Shown: one piece after another, positions 17,208 to 26,469 of the stretch
Numbering within the stretch: position 1 is the first letter of the stretch
Layout of the letters: each line of letters starts with the position of its first letter
From: an uncultured Sphingomonadaceae bacterium
GTDB lineage: Bacteria; Pseudomonadota; Alphaproteobacteria; Sphingomonadales; Sphingomonadaceae
Assembly: GCA_947496865.1 (NCBI GenBank)
Contig: CANMEE010000002.1
Span: 186,001-250,000 of the forward strand
DNA: 64,000 nucleotides
Direction of reading: 5' to 3'
Translations under genes and position numbers: made by a program
Notes under the pieces: generated by a model
What the model was told of the DNA's origin: nothing
Database searches by the model: none
What the model saw: only the letters and a program-made list of their open reading frames with translations

Positions 17208-18554
17208 ATGCTAAAGCCACAAGAAGCGCAGGACCGCGCCGACGCCCTTATCTCCCAAGCCAAAAAGGCCGGTGCCGATGCCGCAGACGCGATTTACGTC
17301 TGTGATGCTTCGACCCAGGTATCGATGCGTCTGGGCAATCTCGAAGATGTTGAGCGGTCCGAAGGCGAAGAAATCGGCCTGCGGGTCTTTACAGGTAAGC
17401 GGTCGGCAACCGTGTCCTCCTCGGACATGGATCCAGAAATTCTGTCAGCATTGGTAGGTCGGGCATTGGATATGGCGCGCGAAGCGCCAGAAGACCAATA
17501 TGCGGGCTTGGCTCCTGAAGAATTGGTCATGAAATCCGCTCCCCACCCGATTGATGGCGACGATGGTGTTGATCCCGATCCATCCATACTTCGCGAGATG
17601 GCTCTAAAATCCGAAGATGCGGCGCGCGCTGTAGAGGGTGTCACGAATAGTGAAGGTGGTGGCGCTAGCGCCGGCCGTTCGATCGTTGCGTTGGCCACCA
17701 GCCATGGTTTCTCCGGCGCCTATTCCACCAGTGGCTATAGTTGTCATGCCAGCGTGATTGCCGGTGAGGGAGATGGGATGGAGCGCGACTATGCCTATGA
17801 CAGTAGGCGGCATTTTGAAGATTTGGATTTGCCAGAAGCAATTGGCAAAGAGGCCGGTGAACGGGCGGTTTCCCGATTGAATCCTGTGGACTTCACATCG
17901 GGCGCTATGCCGGTTGTGTTTGATCCGCGGATCAGCAATTCGATGCTCGGTCACTTCGTCGGAGCCATTGCTGGCAGCGCGATTGCCCGGAAAACAAGTT
18001 TCTTGCTCGATGCTCTTGATACGCAGCTATTTGATAGCGCGATCAATATTATCGATTGCCCGCACCGCAAGCGCGGTTTGCGCTCCAAAGCATTTGATGG
18101 AGAGGGATTGCCCACCGCAAAGACGAAATTGATCGACAACGGTCGTTTAACCCAATGGATCATGGAAAGCGCTTCGGCTCGACAACTGGGGCTTCAACCC
18201 ACCGGTCACGCGTCCCGCGGAGTGGGAGGAGCGCCGGGCGTCAGTGTGACTAATCTGCACATGAATGCAGGAACGGTCAGTAAGGCTGAGCTTATCAAAG
18301 ACATTAAGCACGGAGTTTACATCACCGAGCTAATTGGCCAAGGCGTCAACCCGGTGACCGGTGACTATAGTCGTGGGGCAGGTGGTTTCCTGATCACGGA
18401 TGGTGAAATTGGTCCACCGGTGTCGGAGATCACGATTGCCGGAAACCTCAAGGACATGTTTGCTAGTTTGGTCCCGGCCGATGATCTGGAATATCGCTAT
18501 GCGGTCAATGCTCCAACTTTGCGCACCGATAGTATGACTGTCGCTGGTGGTTAG
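17208..18554 (+). CDS. pmbA: TldE/PmbA family metallopeptidase subunit
   Basis: 448 residues, the usual PmbA length. The domain order is an N-terminal TldD/PmbA domain, a central region (AFDGEGLPTAKTKLIDNGRLTQWIM) and a C-terminal beta domain with GVNPVTGDYSRGAGGFLITDGEI. The HExxxH zinc motif of the catalytic TldD partner is absent, as expected for TldE. The TldD-TldE heterodimer degrades unfolded peptides and matures some modified peptides. No tldD is in the window. The inositol-monophosphatase-family gene follows 117 bp downstream. Confidence 0.93.
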   Translation: MLKPQEAQDRADALISQAKKAGADAADAIYVCDASTQVSMRLGNLEDVERSEGEEIGLRVFTGKRSATVSSSDMDPEILSALVGRALDMAREAPEDQYAGLAPEELVMKSAPHPIDGDDGVDPDPSILREMALKSEDAARAVEGVTNSEGGGASAGRSIVALATSHGFSGAYSTSGYSCHASVIAGEGDGMERDYAYDSRRHFEDLDLPEAIGKEAGERAVSRLNPVDFTSGAMPVVFDPRISNSMLGHFVGAIAGSAIARKTSFLLDALDTQLFDSAINIIDCPHRKRGLRSKAFDGEGLPTAKTKLIDNGRLTQWIMESASARQLGLQPTGHASRGVGGAPGVSVTNLHMNAGTVSKAELIKDIKHGVYITELIGQGVNPVTGDYSRGAGGFLITDGEIGPPVSEITIAGNLKDMFASLVPADDLEYRYAVNAPTLRTDSMTVAGG

Positions 18555-18671
18555 GGCAGTCGGACAAATCTAAATCGTTAGTGGTGCGCGCGTCAAACCG
18601 CGCCTATCAGACAGAAATACTGCCTTTCCAAACCCTTTGGAACAGGTTGGGGCAAATGGAGTTATTTAGGG

Positions 18672-19454
18672 TTGGTTGATTTTGATCAAGTTGTAGCGAT
18701 TGCCGGAGAGGCAGGTGATCTTGCCATGCGGCAATGGCAGGCGGGTAAAAATGCGGAAAAGACTTGGGAAAAATCACCCGGGCAGATTGTTAGTGAAGCC
18801 GATATTGCGGTGGACAATTTTCTGCGCGAACGACTGGAATCACTGCTGCCAGAAGCCGGTTGGCTGTCAGAGGAAACAGCAGAAGACAAATCCTTGTCCG
18901 GCCGCGATATGGCATGGGTTGTTGATCCGATTGACGGTACTAAGGATTTTGTAAAAGGCCGGCCCGGTTGGTGCGTGTCAGTAGCGCTGGTACAAAATGG
19001 CGCGCCGATATTTGGCGTGCTCAACGCGCCGGCAATGGATGAGATGTGGACGGCCAAAGCCGGCAGCCATACAGAAGTTAATGGCAAAGCGCTTAAAGCC
19101 AGCCAACGCGTGGACTATAATGGCGCGCGATTGCCGGTGGATGAGTTGCCGGAAAGCATTGATCTTACCGCGGTATTCAAACCCAATAGCATAGCGCTAC
19201 GTCTGGCAATGGTAGCCGATGATCGTGCTGATCTGGTCGTTTCAACCCGTTGGGGTAGCGAATGGGACATTGCTGCAGCCCATGTTATCGCAGAAGAGGC
19301 AGGAGCCATGGTGACTGATGCTCATGGCAAAAAACTTCGTTACAACGGCACGCATGGGCAGGCTTTTGGCGTTCTTTGCACATCGCAAGCGATGCATGAC
19401 GCCGCCGTTGCGCGGGTCGCCAAATTTCTCTCGGAGAATGAAGGGCAGGGCTAG
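18672..19454 (+). CDS. Inositol monophosphatase family phosphatase (possible CysQ or IMPase)
   Basis: 260 residues. The two metal-binding signatures of the Li+-sensitive phosphatase superfamily are present: WVVDPIDGTKDF (motif 1, about 90-101) after the SEET metal-ligand loop, and GSEWDIAAAHVIAEEAGA (motif 2). The enzyme removes a phosphate from inositol phosphates, 3'-phosphoadenosine 5'-phosphate or a related small substrate; the sequence does not decide which. The only in-frame start nearby is TTG at 18672, with GGAG and AGGG upstream. Its stop overlaps the convergent crtB stop by 4 bp. Histidinol-phosphate phosphatase is an alternative. Confidence 0.88.
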   Translation: MVDFDQVVAIAGEAGDLAMRQWQAGKNAEKTWEKSPGQIVSEADIAVDNFLRERLESLLPEAGWLSEETAEDKSLSGRDMAWVVDPIDGTKDFVKGRPGWCVSVALVQNGAPIFGVLNAPAMDEMWTAKAGSHTEVNGKALKASQRVDYNGARLPVDELPESIDLTAVFKPNSIALRLAMVADDRADLVVSTRWGSEWDIAAAHVIAEEAGAMVTDAHGKKLRYNGTHGQAFGVLCTSQAMHDAAVARVAKFLSENEGQG

Positions 19455-20380
19455 GTGAGCTTTCGTGGACGGGTCCAGAGCTGTTCGCGATCCGTCCATT
19501 TGGATTTAAACAAAGCCTGACCGAAGGCCTTTGCCACCCATGCGACCTTTGCTGCTTTGCTGGTCACAATTCGTTTGTTGAGCGCGCCGCCATCGCTCCG
19601 CTTCACTGCACGGGCGATATCGCCGTAAATTCCAGCGGCCGCTAAAACTGCCCAGCGCGACCGGAACGGCAAACGTGCTGCGCCGATCCGTGCGGATGTT
19701 TCATAGCGTTCCGACAGATCGCAAAGCCGCTCGATCAATTGTACCAACGCATCCTGCCGCGTCGGATTCATGAGGTTATCCGGATCAATTCGCATGTCGG
19801 CCAGCCAGTCCTTTGGCAGGTAACACCGCCCGGCTGCGGCATCCTCGGCAATATCGCGGGCGATGTTAGATAGCTGAAATGCCAGTCCCAAATCGCAGGC
19901 GCGATCAAGTGTTTCATTGTCGCGCGGCGAGATGCCCATGACAATCGCCATCATACAGCCGACCGCACCGGCAACATGATAGCAATATTGGTAGAGATCA
20001 TCTTCACTGTGCGGTCGCCACTCTTTGGCGTCCAGCGCAAAGCCGTCAATCACGTCATTGGCTAAATCATTGGGCAGGCGACATTCTTGTGCCACAACGC
20101 CCATAGCATCAAAAGCGGGCTTGCCAGTCTGCTCACCGCCCATTGCGCGGCGGGTCAGCATCCGCATGACAGCAATGGTTTTCTCCGACGCCGGGGTAGC
20201 TGACATGCCATGACCATGATCTTGACCATCGGCAAGGTCATCGCATTCCCGGCACCAGGCATAGAGCATCCACACGCGCTCGCGGGTTTGCGTGGCGAAC
20301 AGTTTGGATGCGAGCGCGAAGGATTTGGATCCGCGATCGATGCTGGCTTTGGCGTGAAGGACGAGATTGGCGCGGTTCAT
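19451..20380 (-). CDS. crtB: 15-cis-phytoene synthase CrtB
   Basis: 309 residues. Both aspartate-rich signatures of the squalene/phytoene synthase family are visible: WCRECDDLADG (about 42-52) and LSNIARDIAEDAAAGRCYLP. The enzyme condenses two geranylgeranyl diphosphates to phytoene at the membrane. It is the last gene of the leftward crtY-crtI-crtB operon; its start overlaps the crtI stop in a TAATG, so translation is probably coupled. The stop overlaps the convergent phosphatase gene by 4 bp, leaving no room for a terminator outside coding sequence. Confidence 0.96.
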   Translation of the reverse strand: MNRANLVLHAKASIDRGSKSFALASKLFATQTRERVWMLYAWCRECDDLADGQDHGHGMSATPASEKTIAVMRMLTRRAMGGEQTGKPAFDAMGVVAQECRLPNDLANDVIDGFALDAKEWRPHSEDDLYQYCYHVAGAVGCMMAIVMGISPRDNETLDRACDLGLAFQLSNIARDIAEDAAAGRCYLPKDWLADMRIDPDNLMNPTRQDALVQLIERLCDLSERYETSARIGAARLPFRSRWAVLAAAGIYGDIARAVKRSDGGALNKRIVTSKAAKVAWVAKAFGQALFKSKWTDREQLWTRPRKLT

Positions 20381-21900
20381 TATGCGTCTTGCAGGATATC
20401 CTCAAGCATCAGCTCTGCTGTTGCTTTGGCACTACCAACTACGCCAGGGATGCCCGCGCCGGGATGGGTGCCGGCGCCGACAAAATAAAGATTATCGATG
20501 ACATCGTCGCGGTTATGCACTCGGAACCAGGCACTTTGCGTCAGCAGGGGTTCCAAACTGAAGGCGCTGCCGAGATGGGCGTTCAGATCGCTACCGAAAT
20601 CCTGTGGTGTATAATGGAAACTGGTGACGATCCTGTCATGAATATCGGGAATGAGACGGTGGCCGATCTCATCGAGAATGCGCTTCTCATAAATCGGCCC
20701 CATTTCTTCCCAGTCAATCGGCAGCTTGCCCTGATGCGGCACCGGCGCCAAAACATAGAAAGTGCTGTGTCCTTCCGGTGCCATTTCCGGGTCCGTGACG
20801 GTCGGATGGTGGAGGTAGAGCGAGAAGTCACTGGGCAGCACGCCGTTGTCATATATGTCTTCGAGCAGCCCTTTGTAACGCGGACCAAATAAGATCATGT
20901 GATGCGGGATGCCCGGCCAAGTGCCCTTAAGCCCAAAATGGACGACAAAGAGCGACGGTGAATATTTCTTTTTGTTGAGCGATGCGGTTACCTTGTCACT
21001 GCGATGCTTGTGACCGAGCAGATCACGATAGCTGTGCATGACATCTGCGTTGGATGCGACCGCATCAAATGTCTCGCTCCAACCTGATTTGCATGTAATG
21101 CCGGAGGCACGGTCGCCTATGGTATCAATGCTCGTTACCGGGTCGGACAGGCGGATGGTACCGCCAATCCGCTCAAAATGCTTCACCATCGCGGCGACCA
21201 GCATATTAGTCCCGCCCTTGGCAAACCAGACGCCACCTAGCCTCTCTAGCTTGTGGATCAGGCCGTATATTGCGCTTGTTTTCATTGGATTGCCCCCAAC
21301 CAATAGTGACTGGAATGAGAGGAACTCGCGCAATTTTTCATTTTTCACAAAGCCTGACACTTTGGCATAAACCGACCGATAGGCTTCAAATTTCATCAGC
21401 GCCGGAGCCGCTTTGATCATCGATTTGAAATCGAGAAACGCCTTGGTACCGAGCTTGACATAACCTTCTTCATAGAGCCCTCCACTATATTCGAGGAAGC
21501 GTTTATAGCCTTCGACGTCGTCCGGTTCGATCGCCGCGATGTTGGCGTAAAGCTCTTCGGGATCGTTGACATAATCAAAATTCGTCCCGTCCGGCCAGTT
21601 AAGCCGGTAAAACGGTGATACCGGCATAAGCTCGATATCTTTCGCCATATCATGACCGGTCAGGTCCCATAGCTGGCTGAGGCAATCGGGATCGGTGATC
21701 ACAGTTGGTCCGCCGTCAAAGATGAAACCATCCTTGTCCCAATAATAGGCGCGCCCGCCCGGCTTGTCGCGGTTTTCAAGGATCGTGGTCTGAATGCCCG
21801 CAGATTGAAGACGAATGGCAAGTGCCAAGCCACCAAAGCCGGAGCCGATAACGGCGGCTGTCTTGAACAATTCGGGCTGACTTTTGGTTACGTCATTCAT
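20380..21900 (-). CDS. crtI: Phytoene desaturase CrtI
   Basis: 506 residues, normal for bacterial CrtI. The N-terminal dinucleotide-binding motif AAVIGSGFGGLALAIRL (about 15-31) is followed by NRDKPGGRAYYWDKDGFIFDGG. The C-terminal carotenoid desaturase signature GAGTHPGAGIPGVVGSAKA is intact. It introduces four double bonds to turn phytoene into lycopene, using FAD. It lies between crtY (12-bp gap upstream) and crtB (1-bp overlap downstream). Confidence 0.97.
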   Translation of the reverse strand: MNDVTKSQPELFKTAAVIGSGFGGLALAIRLQSAGIQTTILENRDKPGGRAYYWDKDGFIFDGGPTVITDPDCLSQLWDLTGHDMAKDIELMPVSPFYRLNWPDGTNFDYVNDPEELYANIAAIEPDDVEGYKRFLEYSGGLYEEGYVKLGTKAFLDFKSMIKAAPALMKFEAYRSVYAKVSGFVKNEKLREFLSFQSLLVGGNPMKTSAIYGLIHKLERLGGVWFAKGGTNMLVAAMVKHFERIGGTIRLSDPVTSIDTIGDRASGITCKSGWSETFDAVASNADVMHSYRDLLGHKHRSDKVTASLNKKKYSPSLFVVHFGLKGTWPGIPHHMILFGPRYKGLLEDIYDNGVLPSDFSLYLHHPTVTDPEMAPEGHSTFYVLAPVPHQGKLPIDWEEMGPIYEKRILDEIGHRLIPDIHDRIVTSFHYTPQDFGSDLNAHLGSAFSLEPLLTQSAWFRVHNRDDVIDNLYFVGAGTHPGAGIPGVVGSAKATAELMLEDILQDA

Positions 21901-21912
21901 TGCAATTGGAGC

Positions 21913-23073
21913 TCATCTATATTTCATCATGATCGGAATGGCTTGGGTAATTGGAACAGGCGGGCGACCAGAAAGCAAGGCGGCTTTGTCCCGTCTGGTC
22001 GTCGTGCCGGCGTAAAAACGCGCAATCAATTCCTCGTCCTTGCCATAGGTATGTTCGAGTGTCCGATAGCGCTTTTCGGGCTTACCTGCCATGAACATCA
22101 TTGCACATAGCATATGATAGAATTTACAATTATGCCAGTGGCTTGCGGCAAATTCGCTAAGGATTTTATCGAGATTCTCTTGGGTGATTTCTGGCATGGC
22201 CGCGATCTTCATCGCTGTTTGAACCGCTATCGGTAAAGAATAGCTGGTAACCGGATGGATCAAAGCGGCGCGCGCACCCACCCGGGCCTCGATACCGTCA
22301 TGCGATGCCCAAAAGGCGTCAAAGTCGCCACCATAGAGTACCGGCAGGCATCCCGCTTCATTGCGACTGATATCAGAAATCTGCCAGCCTTGCGCCTCTG
22401 CATAGTCGGCAATCCGCCGGTGACTGGCTTGAATGTCAAGACCGCTGCCATTGGAATAATAGGTGTCTTCGACGAAAACTTCTGTTTCGCTAAAGGGCAG
22501 AGAGTAGACGAAGCGGTAGCCGTCAATCTGTTCGACCGTGGCATCCTTTATAATCGGGCGGTCCAGTCCATGAGGTTTGACAAGATGCAAAACCTGTCCG
22601 GCAAATTTCTGCCAGCCATATTCAAGCGCGGAAAAATCGCCGCCGCCCCGGGCATCTAATATTGCGCTGGCCGTCAATTTTTTGCCACCGGTCATGGTGA
22701 TAGTGCTGGCGTCAATATCATCTATTTTAGAGCTGGTTATGAGGTTTTTCTTCAACAGTTTCTCGCGAACTACACGATCAAAATTCTCCGACAATATCGA
22801 CCTATAGCCGGTATGGAGCGTGCGATCATATTTCGGGAAGCGCACGTCATAACTATCCCATTGATAGGATATGAGCGGCTCGACCAGCCAGCGGTGTTCC
22901 GCGGCTATATCGCTTTCAAAAAACGACCAGACATGGTTGCCGCCAAAATGGTCTTCCGCTTCCACCAGCGCGACCGACAGCTCCGGTCTTAACTTGCGCA
23001 GGCTCAGTGCGATCAGACCGCCGGCTAGTCCGCCGCCCGCTATTGCCAGATCAAAATCTTTTGCTGCTGCCAT
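21913..23073 (-). CDS. crtY: Lycopene beta-cyclase CrtY
   Basis: 386 residues from ATG 23073; the frame stays open to 23124, but the extra 17 residues (MLWDRLPC...) are not typical and neither start has a strong ribosome site. The FAD/NAD-binding motif LAIAGGGLAGGLIALSLR opens the protein, with the LVEAEDHFGGNHVWSF segment typical of CrtY. HPVTSYSLPIAVQTA near residue 300 matches the conserved family element. It cyclises both ends of lycopene to beta-carotene. It heads the crtYIB operon and faces the divergent hydroxylase gene across about 110 bp that contains a perfect 12-bp palindrome. Confidence 0.95.
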   Translation of the reverse strand: MAAAKDFDLAIAGGGLAGGLIALSLRKLRPELSVALVEAEDHFGGNHVWSFFESDIAAEHRWLVEPLISYQWDSYDVRFPKYDRTLHTGYRSILSENFDRVVREKLLKKNLITSSKIDDIDASTITMTGGKKLTASAILDARGGGDFSALEYGWQKFAGQVLHLVKPHGLDRPIIKDATVEQIDGYRFVYSLPFSETEVFVEDTYYSNGSGLDIQASHRRIADYAEAQGWQISDISRNEAGCLPVLYGGDFDAFWASHDGIEARVGARAALIHPVTSYSLPIAVQTAMKIAAMPEITQENLDKILSEFAASHWHNCKFYHMLCAMMFMAGKPEKRYRTLEHTYGKDEELIARFYAGTTTRRDKAALLSGRPPVPITQAIPIMMKYR

Positions 23074-23133
23074 AGAATGGCCGTAGCCTATGGGGAAGGC
23101 GCAGGGAAGCCTGTCCCAAAGCATGTAAGAAAA

Positions 23134-23145
23134 TAAAGCGCTTTA
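23134..23145. promoter_or_regulatory. 12-bp perfect palindrome between divergent carotenoid genes
   Basis: TAAAGCGCTTTA is fully self-complementary and sits in the roughly 110-bp interval shared by the crtY start (leftward) and the sterol-desaturase-family start (rightward). The position suits an operator controlling both units; no regulator is identified. Confidence 0.35.
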
Positions 23146-23183
23146 CCCTTGTCGGACGTGTATTTGCGGCATAGCGTCTGGAT

Positions 23184-23933
23184 ATGGACTACTTGCCCGC
23201 GATAATTATCTCCTCTTTAGTGATGACGCTAATCGTTGGTGTGCGTTATCTGATCACCAGCGGTTTTTTTGCCTGGCTGACAGACCGCACGCGGCCTGGT
23301 CAATATGACGAGCTGAAGCCCCAGATAGTGCGCGAAATTCGCTGGTCGCTCTATTCAGCAGCGATATATGGAATTCCGGCCGGTATTGTCGCATGGGGTT
23401 GGCAAAATGCAGGCTGGACAAGAATTTACACGGATATCAACCTGCATCCACTTTGGTATCTACCGGTATCGCTATTTGTGTATCTCTTGTTGCATGACAC
23501 ATGGTTCTACTGGACGCACCGGCTGTTCCATCGGCGAGGTTGGTTTGAGCTGGCGCATGCGGTTCATCATGAAAGTCGTCCGCCAACTGCTTGGGCAGCA
23601 ATGAGTTTTCATCCCATTGAGGCGATTAGCGGGGCGGTGGTTATTCCGCTTTTGGTCTTTGTTGTACCGATACATATCGGTTTACTGGGGCTCGTCCTGT
23701 TGGTCATGACGATTATGGGAGTGACCAATCATATGGGCTGGGAGATGTTTCCTCGCTGGTTGGTTAACGGTCCGTTAGGGAAAAGCCTGATAACCGCTAC
23801 TCATCACGAAAAACATCACAGTGCATATAGGGGTAATTATGGATTATATTTTCGGTTCTGGGATAAAGTCTGTGGCACTGATCTCGGGCTTGGGTCTTTT
23901 AACGACACTGCCGATCAGCGGAGCGATCGCTAA
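23184..23933 (+). CDS. Sterol desaturase/fatty acid hydroxylase family protein, probable carotenoid ring hydroxylase
   Basis: 249 residues, integral membrane, with at least four hydrophobic segments. The di-iron histidine clusters of the superfamily are complete: HDTWFYWTHRLFH, HAVHHESRP, SFHPIE and HHEKHH. It is longer than classical CrtZ (about 160-175 residues). Its location divergent from crtYIB suggests beta-ionone ring hydroxylation of beta-carotene (3,3'- or 2,2'-type, the latter leading to nostoxanthin-like pigments); this is inference. Its last 95 bp overlap, in another frame, the start of the DUF2141 gene. A different lipid substrate remains possible. Confidence 0.82.
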   Translation: MDYLPAIIISSLVMTLIVGVRYLITSGFFAWLTDRTRPGQYDELKPQIVREIRWSLYSAAIYGIPAGIVAWGWQNAGWTRIYTDINLHPLWYLPVSLFVYLLLHDTWFYWTHRLFHRRGWFELAHAVHHESRPPTAWAAMSFHPIEAISGAVVIPLLVFVVPIHIGLLGLVLLVMTIMGVTNHMGWEMFPRWLVNGPLGKSLITATHHEKHHSAYRGNYGLYFRFWDKVCGTDLGLGSFNDTADQRSDR

Positions 23934-24330
23934 TGAGAGTTTAGTTGCGCCAGTGATGGCGGCAACGGTTGATATTTCTATTTCCAATTTGCGGTCAACA
24001 AAGGGAGATGTGCTCGTTTGCCTAAGCAAAGATCCCAATTATTTTCCCGATTGCACAAAGGATAAAGCTGCCCGTAAGATCAAGGTCGCCGCATCCAGCG
24101 CTGGAAAAATCCATATCCGAGACGTGAAGCCCGGCACCTATGCTGTAGCTTTAGTTCACGACGAAAATTCCAATGGTAAAATGGATTTGCGCCTGTTCCT
24201 TCCCCGTGAAGGTTTTGGTTTTACGCGGAATCCCAAAATCGGCATGGGGCCACCCAAATTTAAGTCAGCTCAGTTTACCGTTGGCGCTGATGATGCAAGC
24301 TATGCCGTCAAAATGAAATATATATTGTGA
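23839..24330 (+). CDS. DUF2141 domain secreted protein
   Basis: 163 residues from ATG 23839, which has AGGGG 6 nt upstream. The first 31 codons lie inside the 3' end of the hydroxylase gene in the +1 frame, and they encode an N-terminal signal region (GIKSVALISGLGLLTTLPISGAIA). The mature part matches DUF2141: LRSTKGDVLVCL near the start, DVKPGTYAVALVHDENSNGKMD and GFGFTRNPK. The fold is probably a small beta sandwich of periplasmic or outer-membrane location. Function is unknown; coupling to the hydroxylase gene suggests a role in carotenoid or envelope handling. Confidence 0.85.
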   Translation: MDYIFGSGIKSVALISGLGLLTTLPISGAIANESLVAPVMAATVDISISNLRSTKGDVLVCLSKDPNYFPDCTKDKAARKIKVAASSAGKIHIRDVKPGTYAVALVHDENSNGKMDLRLFLPREGFGFTRNPKIGMGPPKFKSAQFTVGADDASYAVKMKYIL

Positions 24331-24367
24331 TATAGTCGGAATTTTTCTCCAATCGATCGGACGGAAA

Positions 24368-25219
24368 ATGTACAAATATGCTTTAGTTGTAAGCTGCTTG
24401 TTTTTTGTCACATCGCCACTGTCGGCGCAACCGCAAGGCCAACGTCCACCAGCGGGAGAAAATGTTTTTGACGGCGACTATGTTACCGTAGGCGCAGGCA
24501 TAGCCGTCGGACCAAGCTATGATGGCTCAGATGATTACACCATCTCACCGCTGCCAGTTATTTTGGGCAGCTTTGCAGGAATTGATTTTGAACCGCGTGG
24601 TCCTGGCTTGGCGCTAGACGTTATCCCTGACAGGAATGGCGCTAAGACAGATTTCATATTCGGTCCGGTTGGTCGCGCTCGTTTTGATCGGAATAACTCG
24701 ATCAATGATGATGTCGTGCGTAGTCTCGGTGAACTGGATGTCGCTGTGGAACTCGGTGCTGTCGCTGGGGCGAAGGTCAACAGAGTGTTCAGCTCGTTCG
24801 ACTCTTTGACAGCCAAAGTCGACTTGCGTTGGGACGTTGCAGGTGCCCATAGAGGCAGAGTTATCTCGCCGAACCTCACTTATTTTAGACCCTTGAACCG
24901 CGGCACAGCGGCCAGTTTCACAATCAGTGCGGATCATGTCGATGACAACTACGCCGATTATTATTTCAGCATTTCACCTGCGGGAACAGTGGCCAGCGGG
25001 CTGCCGACTTTCAACGCAACCGGCGGTTGGAAAAATGTTGGTATCTCTCTGTTCAGCGCCGTTGATCTGGATGGCAATGCAGCCAATGGCGGATTTTCGG
25101 TGATATTAATCGGTAACTACTCGCGCTTGCTTGGGGATGCCAAACGATCGCCAGTGACCTCTATCCGCGGTGATGCAAATCAGTTTTTTGGCGTGATCGG
25201 CGTGGGCTACACTTTTTAG
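24368..25219 (+). CDS. MipA/OmpV family outer-membrane protein
   Basis: 283 residues. A signal peptide ends SPLSA-QP. The mature part begins with FDGDYVTVGAGIAVGPSYDGSDDYTISPLPVI, the characteristic MipA/OmpV opening, followed by amphipathic beta strands and a terminal FFGVIGVGYTF strand ending in phenylalanine for BAM recognition. Some MipA proteins scaffold a murein hydrolase with PBP1B, but most members have no known role. It lies 37 bp after the DUF2141 gene on the same strand and may be co-transcribed; it converges with prfB 53 bp later. Confidence 0.88.
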   Translation: MYKYALVVSCLFFVTSPLSAQPQGQRPPAGENVFDGDYVTVGAGIAVGPSYDGSDDYTISPLPVILGSFAGIDFEPRGPGLALDVIPDRNGAKTDFIFGPVGRARFDRNNSINDDVVRSLGELDVAVELGAVAGAKVNRVFSSFDSLTAKVDLRWDVAGAHRGRVISPNLTYFRPLNRGTAASFTISADHVDDNYADYYFSISPAGTVASGLPTFNATGGWKNVGISLFSAVDLDGNAANGGFSVILIGNYSRLLGDAKRSPVTSIRGDANQFFGVIGVGYTF

Positions 25220-25272
25220 ATTTCGGCGCGATCTTTGGATGTTGTCACTAGTACGGCGTTATACCCGGTTCG

Positions 25273-26400
25273 TCAGTCCACATCCTCAACATCAACTTTT
25301 TCTCCCGTCACCCGCTGCGATAGCGCGGCGGCGATAAACGGTTCGAGCGCGCCGTCCAGCACGTCAGAGGGCGCGCTGGAGGTAACGCCGGTCCGCAGAT
25401 CTTTGACCATCTGATAGGGTTGCAGGACGTATGACCGGATCTGGTGACCCCAACCGATTTCTGTCTTGGCTTGATACTCGCCGCTGGCTTCGGCTTCACG
25501 GCGTTGCAGTTCGGCTTCGAATAGACGCGCTTTGAGCATACCCATTGCTGTGGCGCGGTTTTTATGTTGGCTGCGGTCATTTTGTGAGGCAACCACGATG
25601 CCGGTCGGCTGGTGGGTGATACGCACGGCGCTGTCCGTGGTGTTCACGTGCTGACCGCCTGATCCCGACGCACGATAGGTGTCAATTTTCAGATCACCTT
25701 CGTTAATCTCAATCTCAAAACTGTCGTCGATCACTGGATAGACCCAGACGCTCGAAAAGCTGGTATGGCGTTTTGCGGCGCTGTCAAAGGGCGAGATGCG
25801 GACGAGGCGGTGAACACCGCTTTCGGTCTTCGCAAAACCATAGGCGTTCTCGCCCTTGATTTCGAGCGTAGCGGATTTGATGCCTGCTTGATCGCCCGCC
25901 TGATAATCAACCATCGATACTTTATAGCCGCGCCCTTCGGCCCAGCGCTGATACATACGCAGCAACATTTCGGCCCAGTCCGAGCTTTCCGTTCCGCCAG
26001 CGCCAGCGTGAATTTCCAGATATGTGTCTAGATTGTCGGCTTCGCCAGACAGCAGTGCCTGGACCTTGTCGCGGTCCGCGCGGTCGGCAAGTTTATTGAG
26101 GGTTTCAACCCCTTCGTTCGCGAGTCCGTCATCGCCTTCTTCGTCGGCCATCTCGATAAACTCTAGCGCGTCGTTCATTTCCTGCTGAATTTCACGTGCG
26201 GCCGTAATGGATTCATCCAGTCGCCGTCGTTCGGTCATGACGGCCTGCGCTGCGCTTTGGTCGTCCCACAGGGTCGGATCTTCCACCCGCGCATTGAGTT
26301 CGTCCAATCGCCGCAAGGCCACATCCCAATTGAGCGAGGTTTTCAGCAGATCAAGCGCTGCGCTGATCCGGTCCACATGCGCTTGAGCTTCCGCACGCAT
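25273..26400 (-). CDS. prfB: Peptide chain release factor 2
   Basis: 375 residues in one continuous frame. GGQ, which triggers peptidyl-tRNA hydrolysis, is at 248-250 in GSGGQHVN. The RF2-specific stop-codon tripeptide SPF occurs in RISPFDSAAKRHTSF. The programmed +1 frameshift found early in many prfB genes is not needed here, because the N-terminal helix region reads through without an in-frame stop. It recognises UGA and UAA. The upstream region toward the divergent carbonic anhydrase gene is AT-rich. Confidence 0.97.
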   Translation of the reverse strand: MRAEAQAHVDRISAALDLLKTSLNWDVALRRLDELNARVEDPTLWDDQSAAQAVMTERRRLDESITAAREIQQEMNDALEFIEMADEEGDDGLANEGVETLNKLADRADRDKVQALLSGEADNLDTYLEIHAGAGGTESSDWAEMLLRMYQRWAEGRGYKVSMVDYQAGDQAGIKSATLEIKGENAYGFAKTESGVHRLVRISPFDSAAKRHTSFSSVWVYPVIDDSFEIEINEGDLKIDTYRASGSGGQHVNTTDSAVRITHQPTGIVVASQNDRSQHKNRATAMGMLKARLFEAELQRREAEASGEYQAKTEIGWGHQIRSYVLQPYQMVKDLRTGVTSSAPSDVLDGALEPFIAAALSQRVTGEKVDVEDVD

Positions 26401-26469
26401 TTTTAAGTCTCCAATTATCTCTTGGCATTTCGATTAGACGATATGACGGTGAAGTAAACAGGGGATGGG

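Noticed and set aside
18574-18600. Degenerate half-copy of the CCGTTAG palindromic repeat
   Set aside because: CGTTAGTGGTG followed by partial similarity is present, but the second arm is missing and the match is too short to call.
26300-26400. Possible programmed +1 frameshift at the start of prfB
   Set aside because: The N-terminal region reads continuously into the RF2 core with normal length (375 residues) and no in-frame stop, so no frameshift is needed.
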